Notes: generated from the sequence alone by a model not told the origin. A stretch of 64,000 bases of DNA from Novosphingobium barchaimii LL02 (GCF_001046635.1 NZ_KQ130462.1:2501-66500), one strand, 5' to 3'. Shown: positions 16,594 through 26,448, numbered from the stretch's first letter. Program-made: numbers and translations.

Positions 16594-19241
16594 AACCCCT
16601 GCGCGGCCTTGTTGGCCTGATCGAACGGCGGCGGCGGCTGGTTACGCTGGGCGTGGTGCTGGCGGTGATCGCGCTGGGCTTTGCGGCGCTCGATGCCCTG
16701 ACGCACGAGATCCGCTATTCGCAGGTTCGCGCCGCAGTCCATGCGCTGACACCCGCGCAGATCGTACTGGCGCTGGGGTTCACCGCCGCAAGCTACCTTG
16801 CGCTGACATTCTACGATTACCTTGCGCTGCGCATCGTCGGGCGCCCGCTGCCCTGGCGGACGGCGGCACTGGCCTCGTTCACCAGCTATACCCTCAGCCA
16901 CAATCTGGGCCTTTCGCTGTTGACCGGCGGCTCGGCCCGTTATCGCATCTACGTCGCGGCGGGGCTTGACGGGCCGGATGTCGCGCGGGTGGTCGCGCTG
17001 GCGGCGGGCAATTTCTGGGCCGGTATCATCACCATCGCGGGCGCTGCCATGCTGCTCCACCCCGGCAGGCTGGACCTGCCCGGCGTGTCGCTGGGGGCGG
17101 GCCCGACTCACCTTGCCGGAGCGGCGATGATGGCGTTCATGGCGGCGCTGGTGATCGCGGCGGCGCGGGCGAAAGGCCCGCTGCGGGTTCTGGGCATAAG
17201 CCTGCCGGTGCCGCGTCCGGGCCAGATCATGGCGCAGATCGGTATCGGCTTCGTCGACTTGTCCTGCGCGGCGGCGGCGCTGTTCGTGCTGCTGCCCGGC
17301 GCTGCTCCGGCACTTCTGCCCGCCTTCGTGCTTGCTTATGCGCTGGGCATCGTCGTTGCGCTGATAAGCCACGTCCCCGGCGGGCTGGGCGTGTTTGAGG
17401 CAGTGGTCCTTGCCATCGTGCCGGGAGACCGCACGGCGCTGTTCGCAGCTCTCATCGCCTATCGCCTCGTCTATTACCTGCTGCCCCTGGTGCTGGCGGC
17501 ATTGCTGCTCGCTTGGCACGAGAGCCGCCGCAGCCGCCGGCTCGCTCAACTGGTGGGCGGCATGCAGACGTTGGCCACCAGCCTGTCGCCGCTGCTGCTG
17601 AGCTGCTCGGCATTCCTGGGCGGCGGGATGCTGCTGCTGTCGGGCTCGCTGCCCGCGATCCACGCGCGGATGGGCCTGCTTGCCGATTTCCTGCCGCTGC
17701 CCTTCATCGAGGCGAGCCACATCGCCGCCAGTCTTGTGGGCACGGCGCTGCTGCTGCTGGCGCCGGGGCTTTACCGCCGGCTGGACGGAGCCTGCCTGGC
17801 GACGCGGCTGCTGCTGGTGGCGGGGGCCTTCTTCTCGCTGACCAAGGGTATCGACTATGAGGAGGCGGCGGCCTGCCTTGGCCTTGCCGGCCTGCTCCAG
17901 CTGACGCGCGGCGCCTTCTATCGCCGCACCGCGCTGACCGAGACACCGTTGACGGCCGGCTGGCTGGCCGCGGTCGGGATGGTCGGCGGACTGGCGCTCT
18001 GGGCCGGGATGTTCGCCTACCGCCACATTCCCTACGACGACGACCTGTGGTGGAAGTTCGCGCTGCAGGCCAATGCCCCGCGCTACTTGCGCGCCGCGCT
18101 GGCCTGCGCCGTGTTCCTCGCCGGGTTTGCCCTGTGGCGGCTATTCGCGCCTTCAGCCTCGCGCCCTCACGGCGAAAGCGTGGAGGAGGCGGGGCCGGCG
18201 ATCCGCGCCATCATGGCCACCAGCGGTCGGACCGAAGCGATGCTGGCGCTGACCGGCGACAAGCGGTTCCTGGTTTCCGCCGCCCGCGATGCCTTCATCA
18301 TGTATCAGGTCAAGGGATCGAGCTGGGTCGTCATGGGCGATCCGGTCGGCGCGGAGCAATCCTGGGGCGAACTGCTCTGGGCGATCCGCGACCTGTCGCA
18401 CCGCCAGCAGGGCCGGTTGATGCTGTATGAAGTATCGCCCGCCGCACTCGACCTTGCGATCGGCATGGGCCTGCAGATCGTGAAATACGGCGAGGAAGCG
18501 ATCGTCGATCTCCCCGCTTTCGAACTGGGCACGCCGCAGCTGCGCAGCGTGCGCAAGTCCGAGCGCGTCGCCGCCAAGGCCGGGGCAACCCTGCGCGTGG
18601 TTCCCGCCGGCGCCGTGCCGGTGATCCTCGATGAACTGGAAGCCATTTCGGCAGAGTGGATGGCCGCCAAGGGCCACCGCGAAAAAGGCTTCAGCCTCGG
18701 CAGTTTCGAGCGCGAATACTTGTGCAACTTCGACGTGGCGCTGGTCATGGTGGAGGGCCGCATCGTCGCCTTCGCCAACCTTTGGCTGACGCGGGACAAG
18801 GCCGAAGCCTCGGTCGACCTCATGCGCCACCGCGCCGATGCCCCGCGCGGGACCATGGACTTTCTTTTCGCCAACCTGCTGGTCTGGGCCAAGGCGCGTG
18901 GATATCGGCGCTTCACGCTGGGCCAGGTGCCTTTGTCGGGGATCGACGGGCGCCACCTCGCGCCCGCCTGGGCCAAGGCCGCCGCGCTTGTCTTCCGGCA
19001 TGGCGAGAGCTTCTACGGCTTTCGCGGCCTACGCGGCTACAAGGAGAAGTTCGCGCCTCGCTGGGAGCCTCGCTACGTCGCCGGGCCGCACGGCATCGGC
19101 CTGATCCAGGGCCTGCATGACGTATCGCGCCTGATCGGCAGCGGCCCTGCCGCCGGGCCCGCCGCCGTACGGCACGCGGCGCAGGTGTCCGTATCCTTTC
19201 CAGTTCACACCCGCCCCCTCGAAAGAATGCTGCCGGCATGA
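16590..19241 (+). CDS. mprF: Bifunctional lysylphosphatidylglycerol synthetase/flippase
   Basis: Integral membrane protein of 883 residues. The N-terminal flippase half (residues about 20-540) has some 13-14 hydrophobic helices, including the conserved region SFTSYTLSHNLGLSLLTGGSARYR and HVPGGLGVFEAVVLAIVPG. The cytosolic C-terminal half is the GNAT-like DUF2156 synthetase (KRFLVSAARDAFIMYQVKG, SVDLMRHRADAPRGTMDFLF, FYGFRGLRGYKEKFAPRWEPRY). It moves lysine, or another amino acid, from aminoacyl-tRNA to phosphatidylglycerol and flips the product. This lowers surface charge and protects against cationic peptides. It overlaps the genes on both sides by 4 nt. Confidence 0.95.
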   Translation: MKPLRGLVGLIERRRRLVTLGVVLAVIALGFAALDALTHEIRYSQVRAAVHALTPAQIVLALGFTAASYLALTFYDYLALRIVGRPLPWRTAALASFTSYTLSHNLGLSLLTGGSARYRIYVAAGLDGPDVARVVALAAGNFWAGIITIAGAAMLLHPGRLDLPGVSLGAGPTHLAGAAMMAFMAALVIAAARAKGPLRVLGISLPVPRPGQIMAQIGIGFVDLSCAAAALFVLLPGAAPALLPAFVLAYALGIVVALISHVPGGLGVFEAVVLAIVPGDRTALFAALIAYRLVYYLLPLVLAALLLAWHESRRSRRLAQLVGGMQTLATSLSPLLLSCSAFLGGGMLLLSGSLPAIHARMGLLADFLPLPFIEASHIAASLVGTALLLLAPGLYRRLDGACLATRLLLVAGAFFSLTKGIDYEEAAACLGLAGLLQLTRGAFYRRTALTETPLTAGWLAAVGMVGGLALWAGMFAYRHIPYDDDLWWKFALQANAPRYLRAALACAVFLAGFALWRLFAPSASRPHGESVEEAGPAIRAIMATSGRTEAMLALTGDKRFLVSAARDAFIMYQVKGSSWVVMGDPVGAEQSWGELLWAIRDLSHRQQGRLMLYEVSPAALDLAIGMGLQIVKYGEEAIVDLPAFELGTPQLRSVRKSERVAAKAGATLRVVPAGAVPVILDELEAISAEWMAAKGHREKGFSLGSFEREYLCNFDVALVMVEGRIVAFANLWLTRDKAEASVDLMRHRADAPRGTMDFLFANLLVWAKARGYRRFTLGQVPLSGIDGRHLAPAWAKAAALVFRHGESFYGFRGLRGYKEKFAPRWEPRYVAGPHGIGLIQGLHDVSRLIGSGPAAGPAAVRHAAQVSVSFPVHTRPLERMLPA

Positions 19242-20005
19242 CAAATCCGTTTTCCCGCCTCTTGGCGCGCCCGCTCCATCGCTGCCTGCTGCTGTGGCTG
19301 CTGGTGCTGGCGGCGTTGGCCATCGCGGTGACAAATGCTCCGGCGCTTCACTTGCTGGGGTCCGAGCCGGTCAGGATGTTCGCGGCGTCGGGGCCTGTAC
19401 GTGCGGGGCGTCCCCGGCTGGCGGCGGTGTTCCTCTCGGGCGACATGGGTTTCAACTTCGGCATGAGCGCCCCCATCGCGCAGGCCGTTGCGGACAGGGG
19501 GATACCCGTCGTCGGGATCAGCTCCCCCGTCGTCTTCGCCCGTCATCATTCACGGGGAGAGGCGCAGGCCGTCGTCGCCGGTGCGATCCGCCTTGCGCTT
19601 TCCCGCACCGGAGCCGAGCGGATATTGCTGATGGGCCAGTCCTACGGAGCGGACATCATCGCCACCGCCGCGCCCGACCTGCCGCCGGACCTTCGCGCGC
19701 GCATCCTGGCAATCGACCTGACGGTGCCCGCGCAGGACGTCTACTTCCGCGCCGATCCCAGCACACTGGCCTACCTGGGCACCCCCGATGCCCGCCCGCT
19801 GCAGGCATTACGAGGAGTGCGCTGGGCCCCGGTGGTCTGCGTCTACGGGCGCGAGGAGACGGACAGCCTCTGCCCCGGCATGACAGGCTCTGGCGCCCGC
19901 GTCATCGGTCTGCCCGGCAACCATCACCTTGACCACGACCGCGCGGGCGTCATCGCCGCAACGCTTGGCGCGCTGCGGGCCGCCGTGCCCGAAGCGGAGA
20001 TCTGA
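19238..20005 (+). CDS. AcvB/VirJ-family hydrolase (putative lysyl-phosphatidylglycerol hydrolase)
   Basis: Exported or membrane-anchored alpha/beta hydrolase of 255 residues. It has an N-terminal hydrophobic helix (LLLWLLVLAALAIAVTNAP), VFLSGDMGFNF as the early strand-loop, the nucleophile elbow GQSYGAD with Ser135, and a late His in GNHHLDHD. VirJ/AcvB proteins of Agrobacterium and AtvA of Rhizobium hydrolyse lysyl-phosphatidylglycerol in the periplasm. Coupling to mprF (ATGA at 19238-19241) makes that the likely job here: removing the lipid that MprF makes. Family knowledge plus operon context; the activity itself is inferred. Confidence 0.87.
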   Translation: MTNPFSRLLARPLHRCLLLWLLVLAALAIAVTNAPALHLLGSEPVRMFAASGPVRAGRPRLAAVFLSGDMGFNFGMSAPIAQAVADRGIPVVGISSPVVFARHHSRGEAQAVVAGAIRLALSRTGAERILLMGQSYGADIIATAAPDLPPDLRARILAIDLTVPAQDVYFRADPSTLAYLGTPDARPLQALRGVRWAPVVCVYGREETDSLCPGMTGSGARVIGLPGNHHLDHDRAGVIAATLGALRAAVPEAEI

Positions 20006-20007
20006 GC

Positions 20008-20205
20008 ATGGCGAGCAATCCCGCCCGCCCCGCCCGCCGCGCGCAGGGAACCCTGGTAGACTGCCGGGCCGAACGCCACGTCGCTGCTTCGAAGATCACG
20101 GTCGACGCCTCGGGCATCCAGAGCTGCCGCTGCCGGGTCTGCGGCTGCCAATTGCGGCGCCTGCCCTCGCTGCGGCGCTGGTTCCGTTCCGGCATGATGG
20201 GCTGA
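20008..20205 (+). CDS. Small basic Cys-rich protein (hypothetical)
   Basis: Possible 65-residue protein starting 2 nt after the hydrolase stop. It is strongly basic (many Arg) and carries a Cys cluster CRCRVCGC plus an earlier DCRAE, which could bind a metal. I do not recognise the family. Its position as a fourth, tightly spaced gene of the mprF operon and the balanced composition favour a real gene, but the GC bias makes small ORFs common here, and GATCTGAGC offers no strong ribosome binding site. Confidence 0.45.
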   Translation: MASNPARPARRAQGTLVDCRAERHVAASKITVDASGIQSCRCRVCGCQLRRLPSLRRWFRSGMMG

Positions 20206-20333
20206 TCCTGCGGCGTGCCGGGGAACGGGGCGGGCTGAACATGACGAAAATTTAAGGCGGCGCTCAGGTCGCCCTCATGACGAGGGGCCTATCCGGCAGG
20301 TCGTAATCCCTCGCGCATCGCCGGAAAGCCGTC

Positions 20334-23300
20334 ATGTCCAAGCCCATCTTCTACGATCCCACCGGACGCCGCAGCCGCTGGGCGCGGCGTGTCCTGTCGC
20401 TGCTGCTCATGGCAGTCATCATCGGCGCGGTGGCCTTTGCGACCACGCTGGTCGCGGTGCCGGTCCAGCGCGAGCTTGAACTGCCCCTTCAGCGCCTGCA
20501 CGCCTCCACCCTGCATGGGTCGCCGCTCAAGCACCGGCTGACATCGTGGCTGCCCAAACTGCACCCCGCCGGGCAGCAGAAACCGCTGAGCATCGGCTTC
20601 TACGTACCGAACAACGATGCCAGCTTCCTTTCGCTGGTCCACCACGGCAACGACCTCGACTGGGTGGTGCCGGCGGTGGTCAGTGTGTCCGGGCCAACCC
20701 ACGATGTGCAGATCGAAAGCGATGCCCGCTTCGACCACCTCGTCGTCGGGGAGGCGCATCGCTTCAAGGTGCTGCCGATGGTCCAGAACTTCGGGCAGGC
20801 CGAGTGGGACGGTGCAGGCGCCGCCTCGCTGATGCACGACAAGGTCCAGCGCCGCGCTTTCGAACAAAGCATGGGCGCAATGGTCGCCCAGCGCGGCGAG
20901 AAGGGGCTTGTCATGGACTTCGAGGCGCTGCCCACCAGCGCCATGCCGGACTATGTCGCCTTCCTGAGCGAACTTCGCGCCGCCCTGCCGCAAGGCTCGC
21001 ATCTGGCGGTGACGGTGCCTGCGGATACCGAAGGTTGGCCGCTCGAAGCGCTGGCGAAGGTTTCCGACAAGCTCATCTTCATGGCTTACGACCAGCACTG
21101 GGAAGGCGGCGAGGCTGGTCCGATCGCGCCGCAGGACTGGTTCCTGCGCGAAGTGCAGGGCGCCCTGAAGCGCATCGGCCCCGACCGGATCGTGGTGGCG
21201 CTGGGCAGCTATGCCTACGACTGGCACGGCGACGACACGGACGCCCTCTCGATCGAGGACGCATGGCTGGCCGCGCATGATAGCGGCGCGAAGGTTTCTT
21301 TCGATCCCGCCAGCGGCAACGCGGCCTTCGCTTATGACGATGACGCGGGCACCGGGGGAGGAGGACATCACACGATCTGGATGCTGGACGCCGCCACCAA
21401 CTGGAACGAACTGGCCGCCCTGAAGCGGCTGGGCATCCAGGACATGGCGATGTGGCGGCTGGGCACCGAAGATTCGGGTTTCTGGGCCGACCTTGCCGCA
21501 TTCCGCAAGGGCGGCACGCCGGACCTCTCCACCCCCAAGGCGCTCAGCAGCGCGGACATCGAAGGCTCGGGCGAAATCCTGCGCATCACCGCCACGCCGC
21601 GCGACGGCCACCGCGCCGTCCGGTTCGACGCCGATGGCATGATCCGGGACGAACAGTACCAGTCCCTGCCCACGCCTTACGTCGTCCAGCGCGCCGGCGG
21701 CTCCAACCCCAAGGTGCTGGCGCTGACCTTCGACGATGGACCCGATCCCACATGGACCCCTTTGATCCTGAAGGAACTGGAAGCAGCGCACGTCCCCGGC
21801 ACTTTCTTCGTCATCGGAGAGAACGCGCTTGGCAGCCCCGGACTGCTCAAGCGCATCGTCGCCGACGGGGACGAACTGGGCAACCACACGTACACGCACC
21901 CGAACCTCGCCAATGCCGGCGGCGGGCAGACGCGCCTTGAGCTGAACGCCACGCAGCGTTTGGTCGAAGCCTATACCGGGCGCAGCATGACCTTGTTCCG
22001 CGCCCCCTATTTCGGGGACGCCGAGCCGACCACGCCCGACGAACTGGGGCCGGCACTGGAAGCGCAGAAGGCGGGCTATACCGTCGTCGGCCTCCACGTG
22101 GATCCGAACGACTGGCAGCGGCCGGGAACCGAGTCGATCATCCGGCAGGTCCTCGATCAGGTCCATTCCGCGTCGAGTACCAACGCGATGAACGTGATCC
22201 TCCTCCACGATGGCGGCGGCAACCGGGCCGAGACGGTGGCGGCGCTGCCGCGCATCATCGAGACGCTCAAGGGTGAAGGGTACAGCTTCGTCACCGCCTC
22301 GCAGCTGGTCGGCATTCCGCAGGCCCGCGCGATGCCGGTGATCTCATCCCCCGATCTGGCCGCGGTGCGGGTCGACGTTGCGGCCTTCGTCCTGCTGATG
22401 ACGGTGGCCGCGATCCTGGCCTGGGTGTTCTATGTCGCGATCTCGCTGGGCATGGCGCGCGCTGTCATCATGGCCGGTCTCGCCTGGTTCCAGAGCCGCC
22501 GCCAGCGCGCCGAGCCGCCGCATTACGAGCCCACCGTCTCGGTCATCATCCCCGCCTTCAACGAGGAGCGGGTGATCGCCGGTTCGATCGCGCGGGTCCT
22601 GGCGAGCGACTATTCCGGTCAGGGGGGCCCTGCCTTGCAGGTGATCGTTGCCGACGATGGCTCCAAGGACGCCACCAGCACGATCGTGCGCGAGATATTC
22701 GGCGATGACCCGCGCGTGACGTTGCTGACGCTGCGCAACGGCGGCAAGGCTGCGGCGCTGAACCGGGCGCTGAAGGATGCCACCGGCGATGTCGTCATCG
22801 CGCTGGACGCCGACACACAGTTCGAGCCGGAGACGATCCGCCGCCTCGCCCGCTGGTTCGCCGACCCCGAGATCGGCGCGGTTGCCGGCGATGCGCGGGT
22901 GGGCAACCGGGTAAACCTCGTCACCCGCTGGCAGGCCGTGGAATACATCACCGCGCAGAACCTCGAACGCCGCGCTCTTGCCGGTTTCGATGCGATGACC
23001 GTGGTGCCGGGCGCAGTGGGTGCATGGCGGCGCGCGGCGCTGGATTCAGTCGGCGGCTATCCTGAAGACACGCTGGCGGAGGACCAGGATCTCACCATCG
23101 CCATCCAGCGCGCGGGCTGGCGCGTCACGTACGATCCACGCGCCGTCGCCTGGACCGAGGCGCCTGAAACCTTCGCCGCTCTGGCCAAGCAGCGCTTCCG
23201 CTGGGCCTTCGGGACGCTGCAATGCCTGTGGAAGCACCGCGAGGTGATCTCGCGCCGCAAGCCTTCCGGGCTGGGCCTTGTGGGTCTGCCGCAGGCGTGG

Positions 23301-23666
23301 CTGTTCCAGATCGGCTTCGCGGCGATCTCGCCCCTGATCGATCTGGCGCTGGTGCTGTCGATCATCGGGACGGCGTTGCGTGTCGCTGCCCACGGCTGGG
23401 CGCAGACGCGCGGCGATGTGGGCACGATGGCGGTCTACTGGACGGTCTTCACCGCGATCGACGTGCTGTGCGGCTGGGTCGCCTACCGTCTCGACGGGCA
23501 CAAGGTGCCTTATCCGGCTCACCTGCTGGTGGCCCAGCGGCTGGTCTACCGGCAGATCATGTATTGGGTGGTGCTGCGCGCGATCGCTTCCGCCGTGGCG
23601 GGCTGGGTGGTCGGCTGGGGCAAGCTGGAGCGCACGGGCCGCGTGACATCGCCGCATCCGGCGTGA
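20334..23666 (+). CDS. Fusion: GH18-like domain, NodB polysaccharide deacetylase and GT2 glycosyltransferase
   Basis: Membrane protein of 1110 residues with three enzyme-like units. After one N-terminal helix (VLSLLLMAVIIGAVAFATTLV) lies a GH18-like barrel, about residues 80-390, with LVMDFEALP (Asp195, Glu197) and LIFMAYDQHWEGG. Next is a NodB deacetylase, about 460-650, with LTFDDGPD (second Asp467), ELGNHTYTHPNL, FRAPYFG and LLHDGGG. After another helix comes a processive GT2, about 720-1090, with SVIIPAFNEERV, VADDGSKD, ALDADTQ, EDQDL and QRFRW (from residue 953), flanked by C-terminal helices. This suggests synthesis of a beta-linked amino-sugar polymer with deacetylation and trimming on the outer side. 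The product is unknown. Confidence 0.9.
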   Translation: MSKPIFYDPTGRRSRWARRVLSLLLMAVIIGAVAFATTLVAVPVQRELELPLQRLHASTLHGSPLKHRLTSWLPKLHPAGQQKPLSIGFYVPNNDASFLSLVHHGNDLDWVVPAVVSVSGPTHDVQIESDARFDHLVVGEAHRFKVLPMVQNFGQAEWDGAGAASLMHDKVQRRAFEQSMGAMVAQRGEKGLVMDFEALPTSAMPDYVAFLSELRAALPQGSHLAVTVPADTEGWPLEALAKVSDKLIFMAYDQHWEGGEAGPIAPQDWFLREVQGALKRIGPDRIVVALGSYAYDWHGDDTDALSIEDAWLAAHDSGAKVSFDPASGNAAFAYDDDAGTGGGGHHTIWMLDAATNWNELAALKRLGIQDMAMWRLGTEDSGFWADLAAFRKGGTPDLSTPKALSSADIEGSGEILRITATPRDGHRAVRFDADGMIRDEQYQSLPTPYVVQRAGGSNPKVLALTFDDGPDPTWTPLILKELEAAHVPGTFFVIGENALGSPGLLKRIVADGDELGNHTYTHPNLANAGGGQTRLELNATQRLVEAYTGRSMTLFRAPYFGDAEPTTPDELGPALEAQKAGYTVVGLHVDPNDWQRPGTESIIRQVLDQVHSASSTNAMNVILLHDGGGNRAETVAALPRIIETLKGEGYSFVTASQLVGIPQARAMPVISSPDLAAVRVDVAAFVLLMTVAAILAWVFYVAISLGMARAVIMAGLAWFQSRRQRAEPPHYEPTVSVIIPAFNEERVIAGSIARVLASDYSGQGGPALQVIVADDGSKDATSTIVREIFGDDPRVTLLTLRNGGKAAALNRALKDATGDVVIALDADTQFEPETIRRLARWFADPEIGAVAGDARVGNRVNLVTRWQAVEYITAQNLERRALAGFDAMTVVPGAVGAWRRAALDSVGGYPEDTLAEDQDLTIAIQRAGWRVTYDPRAVAWTEAPETFAALAKQRFRWAFGTLQCLWKHREVISRRKPSGLGLVGLPQAWLFQIGFAAISPLIDLALVLSIIGTALRVAAHGWAQTRGDVGTMAVYWTVFTAIDVLCGWVAYRLDGHKVPYPAHLLVAQRLVYRQIMYWVVLRAIASAVAGWVVGWGKLERTGRVTSPHPA

Positions 23667-23708
23667 GATCAATCGCCGTCCCGGATCTGATCCGGGGCGG
23701 CGATCGGT

Positions 23709-24563
23709 TCAGCCCAGGTAAGTGCCAGCGGGGTTGCCGACCACGCCGGCATCCACCTCGAACAGGGCGCCGTCGAACTCCGATTCCGGCAGTCCCTTCG
23801 ATGCCGAAGTCACGAACATGCGGTCCAGCTTCTCGCCGGCGAAGGCGATGTTGGTGATCCGCCGGGCCGGCAGTTCGATCGAGCGTTCGCGCGTGCCGTC
23901 CGGGGCGAAGCGGCTGATCCGCCCGCCGTCCCAGTGCGCGACCCAGAGAAAGCCTTCCGCGTCGGTGGTCATTCCGTCGGGATAGCCATCTTCGTCGGAG
24001 AAGCGGATGAACTCCTCGCGCGGGCCTACGCCGTTCGCATCGAACGGAAAGCGGTAGATCGTGCGGCGGCCGGAATCGGTGTGGTACAGCCAGTTCCCGC
24101 AAGGCGAAAACGCGGGGCCGTTGGTCACGGTATAGCCGGTGTCGATCACCTGCCAATCGCCCTCCGGCGAAAGCCGGTAGAACGAACCTGTGGCGTTCTC
24201 TTCGGCCATTTCCATGGTGCCGCACCAGATCGCGCCGTGGTGGTCCGCCTTGCCGTCGTTCATGCGGTTGCCGGGCAGATGGGGCTCGGGGTCATGACGC
24301 GGGGCGATGTCCAGCGGATCGAGCGAGATGGCGGCTACACCATCGCGAAAGCCGCCGATCAGCCCGCCCGAGGCACGCTGCGCGACCCAGCCGAGCGGGG
24401 CCGGCATATCCCACCGCGTGATCTCGCCGTCGGCCAGCGTCATGCGGTTGAGGGCGGGTGCGAGGATGTCGACCCAGTAGAACGCCGCATCGCGTTCGCA
24501 CCACAGGGCGCCTTCGCCCAGAGTATCGCGGACGCCGCGTTCGATCTTGCGCCAAAGCGTCAT
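23709..24563 (-). CDS. SMP-30/gluconolactonase-family lactonase (likely L-arabinono-lactonase)
   Basis: Six-bladed beta-propeller lactonase of about 284 residues. Family marks are LGEGALWCERDAAFYWVDI at the N-terminus (metal-binding Glu), the central MNDGKADHHGAIWCGTM (Asn/Asp ligands), TVTNGPAFSPCGNWLYHTDS, and DGMTTDAEGFLWVAHWDGG. The ATG at 24563 has GGGAGAGAAG just upstream. It would open the lactone that the L-arabinose dehydrogenase of this locus makes, giving L-arabinonate. The substrate is inferred from neighbours: the arabinonate dehydratase gene lies 88 nt upstream in the same direction. Confidence 0.9.
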   Translation of the reverse strand: MTLWRKIERGVRDTLGEGALWCERDAAFYWVDILAPALNRMTLADGEITRWDMPAPLGWVAQRASGGLIGGFRDGVAAISLDPLDIAPRHDPEPHLPGNRMNDGKADHHGAIWCGTMEMAEENATGSFYRLSPEGDWQVIDTGYTVTNGPAFSPCGNWLYHTDSGRRTIYRFPFDANGVGPREEFIRFSDEDGYPDGMTTDAEGFLWVAHWDGGRISRFAPDGTRERSIELPARRITNIAFAGEKLDRMFVTSASKGLPESEFDGALFEVDAGVVGNPAGTYLG

Positions 24564-24610
24564 CGCTTCTCTCCCGTTTTTGGGGACCGCCGGGGTCCCT
24601 TCGTGCAATG

Positions 24611-24640
24611 CCGTCATCCCCGCTTGCGCGGGAATGACGG
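24611..24640. repeat. REP-like palindrome
   Basis: Near-perfect inverted repeat CCGTCATCCCCGC / GCGGGAATGACGG around TTGC in the gap between the dehydratase and lactonase genes. This TCATCCCCGC...GCGGGAATGA form is a common dispersed intergenic palindrome in alphaproteobacteria. Here it could also slow or stop transcription between the two genes. Confidence 0.75.
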
Positions 24641-24651
24641 GTGTAGTGCGC

Positions 24652-26448
24652 TTAGTGGTTGTCGCGCGGCAAGCCCATGGTCTGGGCGATCCGCTGATAC
24701 TTTTCCGAACCTTCCAGGATCGCGCCGGTATCCATCTGGCCCACGAGGGCGCGCTGGATTTCCTGCCAAGGGGTCTGCGAGGCCGGGTAGGGGTAGCCGC
24801 CCTTGGCTTCCAGATCGGCGCGGCGTGCGGCCAGTTCCTCGTCCGAGATGAGCACGTCGACAGTGCCCTTCTTGAGGTCCATGCGCACGCGGTCGCCGGT
24901 TTGCAGCAGCGCCAGGCCCCCCATCGCCGCCGCTTCGGGCGAGGCGTTGAGGATCGAGGGGCTGCCCGAAGTACCGGACTGGCGGCCGTCGCCGATGCAG
25001 GGAAGGGCGCTCACGCCTTCGGTGATGAGGTACGAAGGCGGACGCATGTTCACCACTTCCGCCGCGCCCGGATAGCCGATCGGGCCCGCGCCGCGCATGA
25101 ACATCAGCGTTTCAGGCGTGATGCCCACCGAGGGATCGTCGATCCGGTGGTGGTAGTCTTCGGGACCGTCGAACACCACGGCGGGGCCTTCGAAAGCCTC
25201 GGGATCGTCGGGATTGGAGAGGTAACGCGCGCGAAACTCATCCGAGATCACGCTGGTCTTCATGATCGCCGCGTCGAACAGGTTGCCCGACAGGACCAGG
25301 AAGCCGGCTTCCTCCACCAGAGGCTGGTCGAAGGTCTTGATGACCTTGTCGTCCTCAATGGTCGCATCGCGGCAGTTGTCGCCGATGGTCAGGCCGTTGA
25401 CGGTCATCGCGCTCTCGGCGATCAGCCCTTGGCCGATCAGCTGCGCGACCACGGCGGGTACGCCGCCCGCACGGTAGTAATCCTCGCCCAGATATTCACC
25501 GGCGGGCTGCAGGTTCACCAGCAGCGGCACCTTGTGGCCAAGGCGTTCCCAGTCCTTGAGCGGGAGGTCGACGCCGATGTGGCGGGCGATCGCGGCAAGG
25601 TGGATCGGCGCGTTGGTCGACCCGCCGATGGCGGCGTTGACGACGATGGCGTTGTGGAACGCATCCAGCGTCAGGATGTCCGAGGGCTTGAGGTCCTCGT
25701 GCACCATGTCGACGATGCGCTTGCCGGTGCGCCATGCACATTCCTGGCGATCGCGGTAGGGCGCGGGGATCGCGGCGGAGCCGGGCAGCATCATGCCCAG
25801 CGCTTCGGCCAGCGAGTTCATCGTCGTCGCCGTGCCCATCGTGTTGCAATAGCCGGTCGAAGGCGCCGAGGACGCGACGAGCTTGATGAAGCCGTCCGCG
25901 TCCAGTTCGCCCGCCGCCATCATCTGGCGGCCCTTCCACACGATCGTGCCCGAACCGGTACGCTCGCCCTTGTGCCAGCCGTTGAGCATCGGGCCGACCG
26001 ACAGGGCGATCGCCGGGATGTTCACCGTGGCGGCCGCCATCAGCAGCGCCGGGGTGGTCTTGTCGCAGCCGGTCGTCAGCACCACGCCGTCGAGCGGGTA
26101 GCCGTAGATCGCCTCGACCAGCGCGAGGTAGGCCAGGTTGCGGTCGAGGCCCGCGGTGGGGCGCTTGCCGGTTTCCTGGATCGGGTGGACCGGGAATTCC
26201 AGCGCGATGCCGCCCTGTTCGCGGATGCCTTCTCGGATACGCTCGGCCAGCACCAGATGGTGGCGGTTGCACGGCGACAGGTCACTGCCGGTCTGGGCGA
26301 TACCGATGATCGGCTTGCCCGAACGCAGTTCCTCAAGGCTGAGGCCGAAGTTCAGGTATCGCTCCAGATAGAGCGAGGTCATGTCGATGTTGTCGGGATT
26401 GTCGAACCAGGCGCGTGAACGCAGCTTCGGAGTAGTGTTTTCGGTCAT
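24652..26448 (-). CDS. IlvD/Edd-family sugar-acid dehydratase (likely L-arabinonate dehydratase)
   Basis: Iron-sulfur dehydratase of 598 residues, usual for the pentonate branch. The start [30 protein letters not shown] matches the pentonate group rather than IlvD. Conserved points include [29 protein letters not shown] (cluster Cys), [14 protein letters not shown] (cluster Cys and Thr) and [22 protein letters not shown]. It would turn L-arabinonate into 2-keto-3-deoxy-L-arabinonate in the cytoplasm. D-xylonate or D-fuconate dehydratases belong to the same group. The choice of L-arabinonate rests on the surrounding arabinan genes. The mutarotase gene lies 59 nt upstream on the same strand. 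Confidence 0.92.
   Translation of the reverse strand: MTENTTPKLRSRAWFDNPDNIDMTSLYLERYLNFGLSLEELRSGKPIIGIAQTGSDLSPCNRHHLVLAERIREGIREQGGIALEFPVHPIQETGKRPTAGLDRNLAYLALVEAIYGYPLDGVVLTTGCDKTTPALLMAAATVNIPAIALSVGPMLNGWHKGERTGSGTIVWKGRQMMAAGELDADGFIKLVASSAPSTGYCNTMGTATTMNSLAEALGMMLPGSAAIPAPYRDRQECAWRTGKRIVDMVHEDLKPSDILTLDAFHNAIVVNAAIGGSTNAPIHLAAIARHIGVDLPLKDWERLGHKVPLLVNLQPAGEYLGEDYYRAGGVPAVVAQLIGQGLIAESAMTVNGLTIGDNCRDATIEDDKVIKTFDQPLVEEAGFLVLSGNLFDAAIMKTSVISDEFRARYLSNPDDPEAFEGPAVVFDGPEDYHHRIDDPSVGITPETLMFMRGAGPIGYPGAAEVVNMRPPSYLITEGVSALPCIGDGRQSGTSGSPSILNASPEAAAMGGLALLQTGDRVRMDLKKGTVDVLISDEELAARRADLEAKGGYPYPASQTPWQEIQRALVGQMDTGAILEGSEKYQRIAQTMGLPRDNH

Noticed and set aside
16413-18026. 537-codon minus-strand frame opposite mprF
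   Set aside because: Arg/Gln-rich shadow of transmembrane-coding DNA.
24547-26418. Long plus-strand frame opposite the dehydratase
   Set aside because: Antisense to an IlvD/Edd enzyme with intact cluster motifs.
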